Assembly: GCA_022702705.1 (NCBI GenBank)
Contig: CM040430.1
Location: 76,263,239 to 76,327,238 of the forward strand
Reading direction: 5' to 3'
Origin: Papilionanthe hookeriana x Papilionanthe teres
Taxonomy: Eukaryota > Streptophyta > Magnoliopsida > Asparagales > Orchidaceae
DNA: 64,000 nucleotides
A model generated the notes under the pieces. The model saw nothing but the letters and a program-made list of their open reading frames with translations, was not told the DNA's origin and searched no databases. Within the stretch, counting starts at the first letter, position 1; the number at the start of each line of letters is the position of its first letter. Positions 33,490 to 44,760 of this stretch are shown here, one piece after another. Made by a program: the position numbers and the translations under genes.

Positions 33490-34600
33490 CTAGGGATGGA
33501 AAATTCATTCCTTCGAAACATCGAGTAGCGTAATACTTCTTCAAGTATCGTCCATCGATCGGAAGCATATGTCTTTCTCCTCGGCAATTCACTAGCCGGT
33601 AGGAGCCTCCCGAGTAGACCGCCTCAACCACAAACGGCCCTTCCCAAGTGGGTTCAAATTTTCCTCCTATCTTGCGGTGTGCAAGAATAGGTCTTTCGAG
33701 AACGAGAACTAAATCACCAACTTCGAAGGTTCTCGGGCGACTCGACCGTCATGGGCTTGAACCATCTTAGCTTGGTATAGTTCTAAATTCCGTCGCGCTG
33801 CAAGTCTTTTCCTTCCGTGCTTTCCAATCCTCTAGTCGTAATTTGGCATTCTCTTTCGTCGTGATCTTGTTTGCAACCGCAATTCCGAGTGAAGGAAGCC
33901 GGACCTCTAAGGGTAACACCGCCTCGGACCCATACACCGCAGCGTAAGGTGTAGCTTCGAGTAGGAGTTCGAAGGTTGTCCGGTAGGCCCATAAGGCTTC
34001 TAATAACTTCTCGTGCCAATTTCTCTTATTGTCGTCTAAAGTCTTCTTTAAAATTTGAACGAGAGTTTTATTAAAAGCCTCGCAGCAGCCGTTCTCTCTC
34101 GGGTAGTAAATTGTTGAATAGCGCCGACGATTCGGTGTCTCCCGACAAAATTGTTGATTTGCGTGCTTCGAATGCCGACCCATTATCCGAGATGATCCCG
34201 CGCGGCACTCCGAAACGGTAGACAACTTGGTTCTTGAAAATTGTAAGCACGTGATGTGCTTTCACTTCTCTAAGTGGAACTCGCCTCCGCCCACTCGGAA
34301 AAGTAATCCGTAGCCGCAAGAATGAAGCGATGTCCTTTCGAAGATGATGGTTCTATTGGACCCACTATATCCGTGCCCCAACATTCAAATGGCCACGACG
34401 CAATTGTCGGATGTAAGCACATTCGGAGGTCGGTGTAGAACCACCCGCGCACTCGGCACCGGTGACGCTTCGGCGATTTTCATGCGATCGGTCATCATCG
34501 AGGGCCGTAGTACCTCTAGTCTTTTAATTTTCATTTTCATCTTCGGACCCGACCGGTGAGCGCCACGCAGTCCCGAGTGCACCTCTTTAACAATTTCACG
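33490..34600 (-). pseudogene. Tat/Ogre integrase (frameshifted)
   Basis: Integrase inserts the DNA copy into the host genome. On the minus strand the order is: zinc-finger side with VHSGLRGAHRSG (the segment from 34582); core CWGTDIVGPIEPSSSKGHRF with the first Asp (34452-34270); FGVPRGIISDNGSAFE with the second Asp (34319-34071 reading); YYPRENGCCEAFNKTL with the catalytic Glu (codon 34081-34079); and ALWAYRTTFE. A C-terminal domain follows to about 33490, with a GKFEPTWEGPFVV-like reading. Three or more frame changes break it, but all three D, D, E residues are present. RNase H lies immediately upstream and the AlkB-like cargo downstream. Confidence 0.9.
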
Positions 34601-34635
34601 GCCTCGGACCCGCTTAGCACCTTAGCCACATTCGA

Positions 34636-35230
34636 TCAAAAGACCTTCTCGTATAATGTATTGTTTATTAATGCGTAGGACGTAGTTCTTTTCTTAATCC
34701 GATGGGCTAACGACCTATCGTCCGGTAGTTTTCCCGTTTGCGTGTAATCTATTAATGGTTGTCGCCAATCTTCTCGTGTTTTCTCGTCACCGTTGAAATC
34801 GATTCTTCTCCTTTTTCTCGATTTGTGTATTGTGTCTATGTCGAGCCGTGATAGGACCCGACGTCCGTGAACCGACACTTCCACTCGATTCATCTTGCAA
34901 ACAGTGCAAATTCTTTTACGAGACGGGCTAGCGCATCCACTAAAGCGTTTTCTCTCGGGAATTTCGTAGATCGTCACATTCGGAATCTGTTCCAACAACC
35001 GTATGGCATACCGGAAGTATTGCTCGAGTCTTGGTTTTAAAATTTCGTATTGTCCGACGATCCGTTGAATGATTAACTGCGAATCCCCGTAGATGTTGAT
35101 GTCCGTTATACCCATTCGAATAGTTAATTCCAGCCTTGTTATGAGGGCTTCGTATTCTCGCTTCGTTATTCGTACACGGCTCGTCAAGTGGTAGGAGTAT
35201 CTTAACATCCCCCGCTCCGTGTTATAAAGA
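34636..35230 (-). pseudogene. Second, archaeal-like RNase H (aRNH) and linker of the Tat element
   Basis: The minus-strand frame 35208-34636 reads REYEALITRLELTIRMGI, INIYGDSQLIIQRI and LLEQIPNVTIYEIPE. This E-Y-E-A-L and Y-G-D-S-Q pattern is the extra RNase H found in Tat/Ogre elements in addition to the ordinary one that follows RT. The end (SLAHRIKKRTTSYALINNTL) is the linker into the integrase zinc-finger region. Its presence is the best single marker that this element is Tat/Ogre and not Athila or chromovirus. Frame changes occur at both ends. Confidence 0.85.
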
Positions 35231-36997
35231 TTAGTCCGATCCCCGCCTTACCGGCACTATCACTTGCGATTCTTCGTCTTTATGTGCCGAAGATGCTCCG
35301 TCGAAATACAATTCCCAACGTCGATCATCGTGGTCTTCTAGGTTCATTATTTGTTCATCCGGCAAGTCGTCATCGAGAGGAGATTCCGCCGCAAAGGGTG
35401 TGCCGCGAGGAAGTCCGCTAGGACTTGTCCTTTTACTAGCATGAAGAGGCACGAAAGTTATATCGAATTGCAATAATATCATCGACCATCCGGCAAGTCC
35501 GCCGAAAGCGTCGGGCGGGTCATCAAGTATCTGCAATGGATTAAATTTCGAAATCAGGTTGACCTTATGAGAAAGCATGTAATGCCTGAGCTTTTGAGCG
35601 GCGAAGATCAGGGCTAAACAGTGCTTTTCAATTGCGGGATACCTTATTTCCGTCGGAAGTAAACGACGGCTTAGGTAGTAAAGAGCATTTTCTTTACCCT
35701 CATCATCGACCCTGACCAACGAGGCTCCGAGAGAGTCGTCTAAAGCCGCGGTATAAAGTATCGCGGTCTACCCGAGACTCGGGGTCGCTAAGACAGGAGG
35801 TGTCATTAAATATCGCTTAATGTCCTCGAAGGCCTTCCGGCATTTCTCTTCCCAAATAAATTTGGTGTCCTTTTTAACTAAGTGCCGAGAAAGGTCGACA
35901 CCTACTCGACAAGTTCGAGATAAAGCGTCGAAGATATGCCAGCTTCCCTTGAAAAGATCGTAGTTGTTTTAAGGTTCCGGGAGGTGGCATTTCTAAGATG
36001 ACTTTAATCTTTTCCGGTCGATTTCAATTCCACGATGTCAAACAACGAATCCTAAGAATTTCCGGAGGCGACGCCGAAGGCGCATTTTAAGGGATTCATC
36101 TTAAGGTTAAATTGTCTTAATCGTTCGAAAACAATTCTCAAATCATACGAGTGATCTTCCTTTACTTTGCTTTCGATGACCACATCATCCACGTAAGCAT
36201 TCGACTTGATCGTGGATGAGATCATCAAAAATTCTCGTCATCGCTCTTCGGTAGGTCAGCTCTCGCATTCTTCGAGTCCAAATGGCATTACTCGTGTAGC
36301 AATATACTCCGATCGGCGTTCGAATGTCGTAAGTTTTTCATCTTCTCGGAGCCATTTTTATCCGGTCGTATCCCGAAGATCCATCCATGAATGAGAATAT
36401 TTCATGTGTTGAAGCGATGTCGATCATTAATTCCGGGATCGGCAGAGGAATTCATCTTTTGGACATGCCTCGTTTAAATCTCTCGAAATCCACACAAATT
36501 CCGATCCGACCATTCTTCTTCCCGACCGGTACCACGTTGGCTAACCAAGTCGGGTATTGTTCTTCACGGACAAATTTAGCGTCTATTAGCTTTTTAACCT
36601 CGACTATGACTTGTTGTTAGATTTCTAGACGCATTCTTCCGGGACCTCGTCCGACCGGAACGTGCTGTGATCCACCCCTAGCTTATGGACCGCGACCTCC
36701 GGAGCTAAACCCGGCATCTCATCGTAGCTCCAAGCAAAACGAGTCTTTAAATTCCATTAATAACTTAATTATTTCTTCTGAGTCTTCTTTATCGAGTAAG
36801 GAGCTAACAAAGGTAGGTCTAGGCTCTTTGCTAGTACCTAAGCTAACTTCCGTTAACTCATCTATCGTAGATTCGATCTCTTCCTCGAATTCTCGTGGAG
36901 CGTCTCCAATTTGTAAATCTTCGAGTTCTTCCGTAGTTTCCATGCAGCTTTTCATTAGACTCGCAAGTGACAACCATGCAAAATTCAGCATCGTCAA
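35231..36997 (-). pseudogene. Tat/Ogre reverse transcriptase and RNase H (frameshifted)
   Basis: The frame 36997-36719 has the pre-RT sequence SKEPRPTFVSSLLDKED followed by LLMEFKDSF. The palm domain follows in broken frames, with the catalytic box YVDDVV (codons 36195-36184) and a KMNPLKCAFG-like word just after. The frame 35719-35231 begins in RNase H (ALYYLSRRLLPTEIRYPAIE), then RHYMLSHKVNLIS, LLQFDITFVPLHA and WELYFDGASSAHKDEE, where the archaeal-like RNase H begins. The catalytic YVDD is intact, unlike the Athila copy. Stops and frameshifts between 36.7 and 35.7 kb prevent a full product. Confidence 0.9.
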
Positions 36998-37573
36998 CCG
37001 ATCCTACCGTGCCGAATCCGAGACCATGCTTTGAATCGGGTGGACGACCGAGTTATTCCATAAATTTTCAAAATGTTGTGATCGACCTTTCGTCCATTGT
37101 CGAGGTAAGAAACCACGCCGAATTAAATTTCGAACACGTGGAGAGTACCACTCAAAAGGTAATTCCATTAATTCGATGAAGTAGCATCTTCAAATTGTAC
37201 ATTGTTTTCGCTTTGGAGGAAGGAGCACCACGGTAGAATTTGATGGGCTTTGCACCGCCGCTACGTACCTCTTCGACCACCATACCCTCGACCTTATTAG
37301 AATGGATCGGGGTCGTGGTCATAGTATGTACATAGTGGTTAATCTTCTCGTACATCGATTTATATTCCTTGTTCTTTTCATTTTCGAGAGAGATCCCGAA
37401 TTGCGGCTTCTTCCGACTTATTGTCGTCGCTTCTTGCTTGATTTCTTTTTATTCTTCGTAACTATCTTCCCAATCAACATTGATGGCTCGGTTTCCTCCG
37501 TCCAATCGTCCTAACGTCTTCGCCACGACCTCGTCCCCGGCCTCGACCTCGGATGCGAGTTGTGGAGAAACCT
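36998..37573 (-). other. Linker between Tat protease and RT
   Basis: Expected pol linker. One minus-strand piece (37355-37152) reads VEGMVVEEVRSGGAKPIKFY, also seen as a spacer in Tat polyproteins. No catalytic motif. Frame breaks on both sides. Confidence 0.5.
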
Positions 37574-38493
37574 TCACCATCTCGCCGTAAGGGAGTGGTG
37601 AGTGACTCGTTGGACTAGAATTTTAGGTTCTTCGTCGTCCCAAATTTCCTTTGCTTCATTTGTTATGGTATCTCCGGAGAAGATTGTTTTCTTCGGAGGT
37701 GCATAATAAGCCGCATCTTCATGGATTCCAATTTCATGTACTGGAGAACGGTCGTAAGTCACCTTTAATGCACTCGTTCCCCTCCATCGTAGTATTCGAT
37801 GCACCGATGTAGAGATGATGGTACCATCCGATTTTCATGTATCCACGGTCGGCCCAAGCAGAGCGTTGAACGACGTTTCGAATCAATTATGTGAAATTTC
37901 GCGGTTGTCTTTGTTAAGTCACCGATCTTCATTAGCAGTGTTATTGATCCGAGGGCTCTTTCTCCTTTCTGGTTGAATCCTCTTAATAACATTTTGTCCG
38001 CTTCGAGCTCGCGAGCATCAATTTCCAAGTATGCTAGCGTTCGAAGATTCATTATATCGATTGATGCTCCTGGATCCACCAATACTCTGGAGAGTGTAAA
38101 CTTCCCAATTAGTAATCGAAATGTACAAGGGCTCGGTTGTGGTCTCGTCGTCCCAAGTAGTAGATCATTGTCCGTGAAGGTGACACCTCGTCGTTCCTTT
38201 AACGAGCAAACCTCATCTAAGGAATCTCCGGCCATTCGAGCTAAGCAAATTCTCGGATCAAGTAAGGCCTCGATCGAGCTTCTCTCATCTCCTTTCGATA
38301 AGATGAGAGCGTCGTAGATGCTTAGTTCGGCCGGTAGTTTCCTAAGATGGGCTAGCACGTTGTAGTCCACTTTGTTTTCATGTGCCTCGTTTTCTTCTCG
38401 AATGGGTATTTCTTCCGCCGGGTTGGTTCTTCCCGAACAACCACCGCTTTCCTTCGTCCTTCGGACCCATTCTCGGAGGTAGAACTCTTCCAC
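37574..38493 (-). pseudogene. Tat/Ogre aspartic protease
   Basis: The protease releases Gag and Pol proteins. The 242-codon frame 38493-37765 is one of the longest open pieces in the element. It has LAHLRKLPAELSIYDALILS, then LIGKFTLSRVLVDPGASIDI with the catalytic Asp (codon 38076-38074; DPG here where DTG or DSG is usual), then LLRGFNQKGERALG and LCLGRPWIHENRMVPSSLHR, the typical flap and C-terminal block. The frame 37804-37574 continues with IEYYDGG-like and PVHEIGIHEDAAYY readings. It lies directly between gag and RT. Confidence 0.88.
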
Positions 38494-40447
38494 TTCTTAA
38501 GTCGACTTCTGTGATTTCTTCTAAGTCTAGCATTGAGTTTGTTGGTGTCTCCTCCTGAATCGGAACGACAGGTTCTTCAGGATTAGCTTCGGACTCTGCA
38601 GGCTCTAACTCTATTGTGACTGGGGCTCCTCGAAACTCGCAAATAGATCCATTGCTTGTTGAACTCTCGTAGCCTCCCTAGTGGATGTCTTCTTTGTCAT
38701 TGTGATCGTCGAGATTGTGTATGATTTGAGAATTGTTGTTCGTATCGGAATCGACGTCCGGATTAGGTTGATTGTCGCTAGTTACGTAATCGTTAGAAAC
38801 AGCCAAAACGTAGCCAACGCCATAACCCTCATCATTATAAGATCCCACCGGAGTGGGCAGATAATCATACAGAGTCAGAGGTTCGAGGGATTTTTCCCCC
38901 GAATCGGAAACAACTATCCTAGGATAAGCAGCCCCTAGTCTAGCCTTAGGAGCCTCGGTCTTCTCTTCTTCATCAATTTTCTTCTTTTCTTCAATTGTCT
39001 CTTGTTGAGGGGGTTCTTCTATCGCAAGTGATAGTGCCGACTCGACGGCTTTCGAACTCCGAATCGAGGCTCGCACCGAAGCGGCTTGGATGTGATCCAA
39101 AACCTTCTTCGAAGACTTTGTCCAAGTGGTAGTCCATCCATCATCGGCCGCATAGTGATCTATCGAACAATGAAATCCGTCGAGATAACATCGACGAAAC
39201 CTCCTTTCCGGGGTTCCTTCATGTATTCTTTCGGGATCGTTATATTCCCTTTCCGAAGATTGTCATCGAGCCAACTTTTCGAAGGTAATACAATCTTCTA
39301 TCTTGTGCCCAAGCATCCGGTGGTAAGGACAAAAGTTGGGATCACCCCTCTCGTCGACTTCTTCCGGTCTTTTAGGCTCCGGCAGCTGGAAATCCGGAGT
39401 CTTCATCGAGCCGCGGAACATTTTCGGCATCGCCTCATTCTCGAACGGATACTCCTCGCTCGAGAACTCCCTAAACGTACGTTGTGGACGAGGCGGTTGT
39501 TCATACCGTCGAGATGACCGATAGCTGGGCTCGGGTCGTCGGCAACTCGTCGAGGTTGCCGCGGCCGTTCGACGATATTTGTATCGGCTGCTCGCCTTTA
39601 TCGACCGCCGCGACGATCCCGTACTTCTTTCAAAAGTTTTCACGGCTTCGTTTGTCCGTTTTATCTGTGAAACTTAATTGCTTCGCCTCCTCTTGCAAGC
39701 TTCCGGCCTCGCTTAACAACTTCTCGAAAGTCTTAATAAGTAAATCCTCGAGGAGAAGTGCTATCGGGCCATGAATGCTTTTAAGTAAAATACCGATCGC
39801 GTGTCGTTCTTGTAGTCGTGGCTCACACTTCATACTTAAGTTCCTCCATCGAAGCATGTAGTCCACCAAGGTTTCATTCGGCTTCGCTTCTCTACCACTA
39901 AATCACCTATAGCTGATGCGGTGCCGAGCTCCGCAAATCGCTCGATGAAGAGGTTCTCTAATTCCGAAAATGTCTTTACCGAACCGTTCGGTAATTCCGC
40001 ATACCAATCAAAGGCGATTCCCGATGAGTCGCCGACAAATTGTCGGAAGAGTAAAGCATCACTTCCGCCGCATTGCAACAATCGGCACGAAAATGTGCAA
40101 CATGCCGCCGAGGGTTTCCGGCTCCATCAAAGGTCTTGAACGGAGGTGGTACAAAGCCTTTCTGATATCGGACGCCGCCGAATTCTTCGTGGTAAGGTCT
40201 ACCCGTCCGAATGGATGTCCCGCATTTCGATTGTGCCAAGGCTTCTCGCACTCCGCCGTTCCACCAAGCTCTTGATATCCTTTTCCGGAATCATACTTCG
40301 TGTTGCATCCTTCTTTAATCGATCATCCCCGTTGACGGATGTAATCTCCTTTCCTCCGTCTACAATGTGAATAACTTCGAGGGTGTTTCTCTTCGGGGTC
40401 GAACCCGACTCCGGAGAGTGGCTAGTGGCTACGCCCATCTCTTCCAT
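38494..40447 (-). pseudogene. Tat/Ogre gag (frameshifted)
   Basis: Pieces on the minus strand, 5' to 3': 40447-40199; 40251-39976 with FVPPPFKTFDGAGNPRRHVA; 40081-39836 with GIAFDWYAELPNGSVKTFSE and LENLFIERF, the core of the retrotransposon gag family; 39869-39630 with LLIKTFEKLLSEAGSLQEEA; 39643-39263 with an Arg-rich basic stretch and a zinc-knuckle-like FCPYHRMLGHKIEDCITFEK; and 39100-38678 with an acidic C-terminal tail. This order is that of Tat gag, which binds and packages element RNA. Frame changes separate each piece, so it is non-functional as assembled. Confidence 0.88.
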
Positions 40448-42318
40448 CCTTTTGCCATTCGGGCGATCGTATCATCTTTCTCTCGAAGCCGCCTTCTCAT
40501 TACTTCCGGCTCCTCTCTTCTCGCGCCGCAGGAGCACCTCGTGAAGCCGACGAAGCTCGTGTTTCAACCATGTTAATTTCTCGCATATTCATCATCCATG
40601 AACTCGACGAATCAACTTCATCTCCGAACTTTTCTTCTCTTTCCTCGCTAATCGCCGAATATCGCTCTTAACTTTTCCATAAGCATCTTCCAGCTGGTCT
40701 TTTCCGTATATCCTCGCAGCTTGTCATGTGACAATTGTCGAGTTTCTTTCTCATGAGTCCCCTTTATCGCGGTAGCACTTTCCTCGACTCAAGTCTCCCG
40801 ACGAGACTTTCCTTTTCTGGTCGTTGTTTCGGCCTTAATCGGCTCGGTCGTTGGACGCCATACCATCCTTCTAGCAAGAGAAGGCCCAGACCGGATGGTC
40901 CGTCACCGAATGCCGGAAGGTGGTATCCTCCCCGATCCGTAAACCCGAAACAACAACAGTGCGACTAGCCTTCATCTTCTTATTAGGATCTTCTGCAGCC
41001 GATAAGCAGGTTCTACTCGCGGCCCAAGACGGATTCGGCCGACACCCGCCCTATCATTCTTAAAATTTCCGATACAGTGCTTCTTTCTTTCCTCGCTAAC
41101 TTCTCAATCACAGCTCGTAGTCGGCAAGTGGTGCAACCCTAGCCCTCTTTCTTCCGTTGTCGCTATAAGTATGCGGGTCGTGGTAATGTAGAAGCAATCC
41201 CGCGTACATTTTCCTCGTCACTGCGGCGGAAAGGGATGGAATCTACTTCCTTCCAAAAGGGGTGTATACTCGTACAATGGTATGTATTCAAGTAGTGGTG
41301 TGTACTCGTGGATTTCTTCTAAGAAAGCGACTTCAGCAGCTCCGGCCTTCCCCGGCAATCTTCCCGCCTCGTTTCTCCTCCGAGTCCGTGTTAGGGGTGG
41401 AACCCTCGAGCCGGACCCAATTTCAAAACGAAGGTCTCGCACGGAAATCCGTACCCTCCACGCGTAACATGCTCGTTACAAATTCAACTTCCTTCCCCTT
41501 CGGCTCGTGGAGCCGGGGTAGGTGCAGAGACGACTAGACCAGCTGGGGGTAGAGATAACCGTCCTTCTATGGACAGCGGTACTCTTCTCACTGGAATCCT
41601 TTGCAGAGGAGGAAACTCTCGAGTCGACTTAAGGTCGAACTCAATCATGGGTTTCTCGCTTCGGCACTTTGTCCATTAGTGCGAAAAGGGTAACGTCGCC
41701 GATCTCGACATTTCGTGTTCTCGAATCCTTGTCCAAACCGGATGATCCCATCGTCGGGCAGCCTCATCCTTGTAAACAACGAAGTCCAATCCATCGGTGA
41801 AGGAGAAAATCAGCTTGGGGCTTCCATTTCTGCAAGGTAGATTCTAATCGTCGGTCCCAAGTTATGCTTCTTCTCATCAGGACGAAAAGAAAGGAATCCA
41901 AAAGAGTCCGAACACATTCTTGTTCATTTATATTTGTTAAAAGAGTCATTCATTAGAGGGTTTGTTTATTTAGAACGGAATGTTCAAAGGTGTAGAGAAG
42001 GTAACGAATTTGATTCAGAATTAGAAAGGAAAAGAAAGTCTTATGCAAGACTTCTCGACTCGAAGGATCACTCCTAAACTAACACCTATCGGGGTCCACC
42101 CCACCTCGTAAATGAGGTAAAAGGATCTCGAACCTCTCTCGTTTGGGGTGTCTAAACAAAGGGCTCCTAAATCCGAGAGAATGTCGGCTATACTCGTTCA
42201 AGGTAGAAATGAACATAATATTCCAACGGAAAGAAGGGTAGTTCGATCCATTAGGGACATGGATACACTACCGATTTTTGAAAGCGTAACTATTCGATTA
42301 AAAATGGAGAGAGGAATT
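40448..42318 (-). other. Tat/Ogre 5' leader, possible degenerate extra ORF
   Basis: About 1.9 kb between the primer site and gag. Ogre-type elements often carry an extra ORF of unknown function here. The longest minus-strand pieces are 41949-41764 and 41442-41218; neither shows a known domain, and the second contains a Tyr/Pro repeat (EYTPLLEYIPLYEYTPLLEG). Whether a real ORF existed cannot be settled from this copy. Confidence 0.35.
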
Positions 42319-42338
42319 CTCCTCACGTGAGTCGCCGT
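42319..42338 (-). other. Primer-binding site of the Tat/Ogre element, tRNA-Arg type
   Basis: On the minus strand, four bases after the LTR end, acggcgactcacgtgagg aligns with TGGCGACTCCGCTGGGGA at 15575-15592, the tRNA-Arg(ACG) complement. It differs in several bases, including a shifted CG. Confidence 0.6.
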
Positions 42339-44454
42339 AAATTGTCGGCATTATTTTAAGGTTATGTGTTTTGTTTTGAAAAGAGGTCGCCTACGTAAAT
42401 TGTGCGGCTTATTTTAGGTTTAATTTAAATAAATAATTTAAAAGTAATATTTGATTTCGAAAATAATTTTAGATTTGAAAATTTTAAGATATGAAATCAA
42501 ACCGATCTCACATCTCGAATAGTTTATATAAACGAGCACCGCACCACAAACCATGTATCTATCCCGAAGAATAGTACACATTGCTTCGATGATGGGGCTC
42601 GATTAAATAAACTAGAAGATTTGTGACATCCGTTCGGTCCGCGAACCAATTTTATGAGCCGACAAGTTCCCCCGTCTAATATGAAAACATTAAACGTGGT
42701 TTATATTACTCGGGTTCTTAAAATTCCCTATAAGGGCAAGCCCCTATAGTTAATTACATCTTAAGTGACGGAATCACCTAAGAAAACTCTCGATAATAAT
42801 CGTAGTTCCGCTCTCAAGAATTTCAAAGTTTAAGTTTTCAAGGGATTGAATTTTGGAATTTCAATAGGGAATGGATCAAATTTGGAACATTTTATTTTGG
42901 GAATTCAAAGGAAGAAAGGTAGGAGAAATCACATATTCGAGCTGAACTTCGGTAATTTCCCGACTATCCTATTGTTTCGCTTCGAATTTAGGAAAGTCCT
43001 AATGTTTATTTAATGTTTTGATCTTACCAATTTTAATTAGTTAGGACTTATATTTGTATGATAAAATCATACAATTAACCTAGAAGATGTGAGGGTTTAT
43101 ATCATATCGGATGACTACCTCTGAGTCCTAAGACCGATTAGGGCTTAATTTACATGACATGATCATGCAAATGCCTAACAAAAGGTCGAGGATTTATGTT
43201 ACACTAGTGCAAACTACCTCGAAGTCCTATGGTTTTGTTGTTTAATTCTAGGAATGTTTAGCCGATGTAGAGTTGTTTTGCCGACGAAGATGGCCGTGCC
43301 GCCCACCATGCTCCGAGCTCCTTGTTGTTGCAGAGGTTTAGTTTTAGAAGTCATAAATCGTGAGATGAGAGAAGTGTTTTGGCTTGGAGAAGGTCTTAAT
43401 TTCCAAGTGTTTTTAATATTTTAATTAAACAAATCTTAAAGTTGATTATAACAACACCGGTTAAGATCCCACGGCTCCATCCTTCCGCATCGTTATTTTA
43501 TCGGATTCACTTAGTCCGGATGAATTTGCTAAACTCAACCGAATGAGTTCCACACTTTCATTTAGACCGCGGAAATCCCGTTAAGCAACACGTAGGTTAC
43601 ATCATCCGAGGTATTCCCGATCATCCAACAAGACGTTTTAGTTTAGTTGTAGTTGTAGTTTTGTTGTTCCGTTTGTGATTAAATTTTGAGTTGTTTTATA
43701 TTTTCGAAATGTCGTGGCGGTGAATTTTATCTTGTAATGTCTTTTAATTTAGTTTTGGTTTCAGTTTTAGGGACTATCCTAAAGGTGTAGGTTTTCATGC
43801 AACAGTTGTTTATCATGCAAGAAAAGTAAGTGCGATGCGATTAAATAAATTGCAATAGAGTAAATCGCAATAAAATAAAAGCGTACCTGGAGGGTCTTCC
43901 CGTCATCCCAAGCTGCACTTAAAACACAGTTAGAATATTTAAGCATTTAAAGTAAGTTCCTAGGTAAAGCTAAGGGAAGGATTATGGTTTTCTACCAAGT
44001 TCCTAATCCTATAGCTAGTCATTTCCTGTGACGTCTAGTGTTCTCGTATTTTAGTTCGAGGACGATTTTCTTCATCAAAGAACAACTAAGTTCAATTGTT
44101 CTTATAAATATCCTATCATATCGAGGAAGTGCTTAAGACGAATCTTAAACATCTTTTCAACATTTCTAGGATTATTCTAAGTCCAAGTGAATTTAATTAT
44201 ACAAATGAATTAATCGTCCGGGAGTTTAAGTTTTGTTATCTCGCTCGTTGAATCTAGACATTCGAATATCCTATAAGTGAAGTAACACTTCTTTTAACAC
44301 TCCTTTTAAGAGTTATGACATCACGAGCTTTCGAGGGCAAATGGATGTTCAAGTGAGTTCATGATTTGATTTTAGTTAATGGATTTAAGTTCGGAATAAG
44401 TGTTCAAGTTGTTCTAGATTTATTTTGAACTCTTCATGTCTTAAGTGATGTTAT

Positions 44455-44760
44455 ATTTAATTCAATTTAATTTAATTTAACTTAATTTAATTTAATGTGG
44501 TTTAATTTAATTTAATTTAATTTAAGTTAATTTAATATAATATGCTTTAGCTTAATTTAATTTAATTTAATTTAATTTAATTTGATTTAGTTTTAATTTA
44601 ATTTAATTTAATTTAATTTAATTTAATTTAATTTAATTTAATATGTTTTAATTTAATTTAATTTAATTTAATTTAATTTAATTTAATTTAATTTTTTATT
44701 TTTAATTTTTTAATTTTAATTTAATATTTTATTTTAAAAGGGTTTGCTTTAAATAATTTA
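44455..44760. repeat. (TTTAA)n array in the right LTR
   Basis: Pentanucleotide array matching 24605-24960 but with fewer units. Confidence 0.95.

Noticed and set aside
38681..40576. Plus-strand ORFs over the gag region
   Set aside because: The minus strand carries recognisable gag core and zinc-knuckle motifs; the plus frames are shadows.
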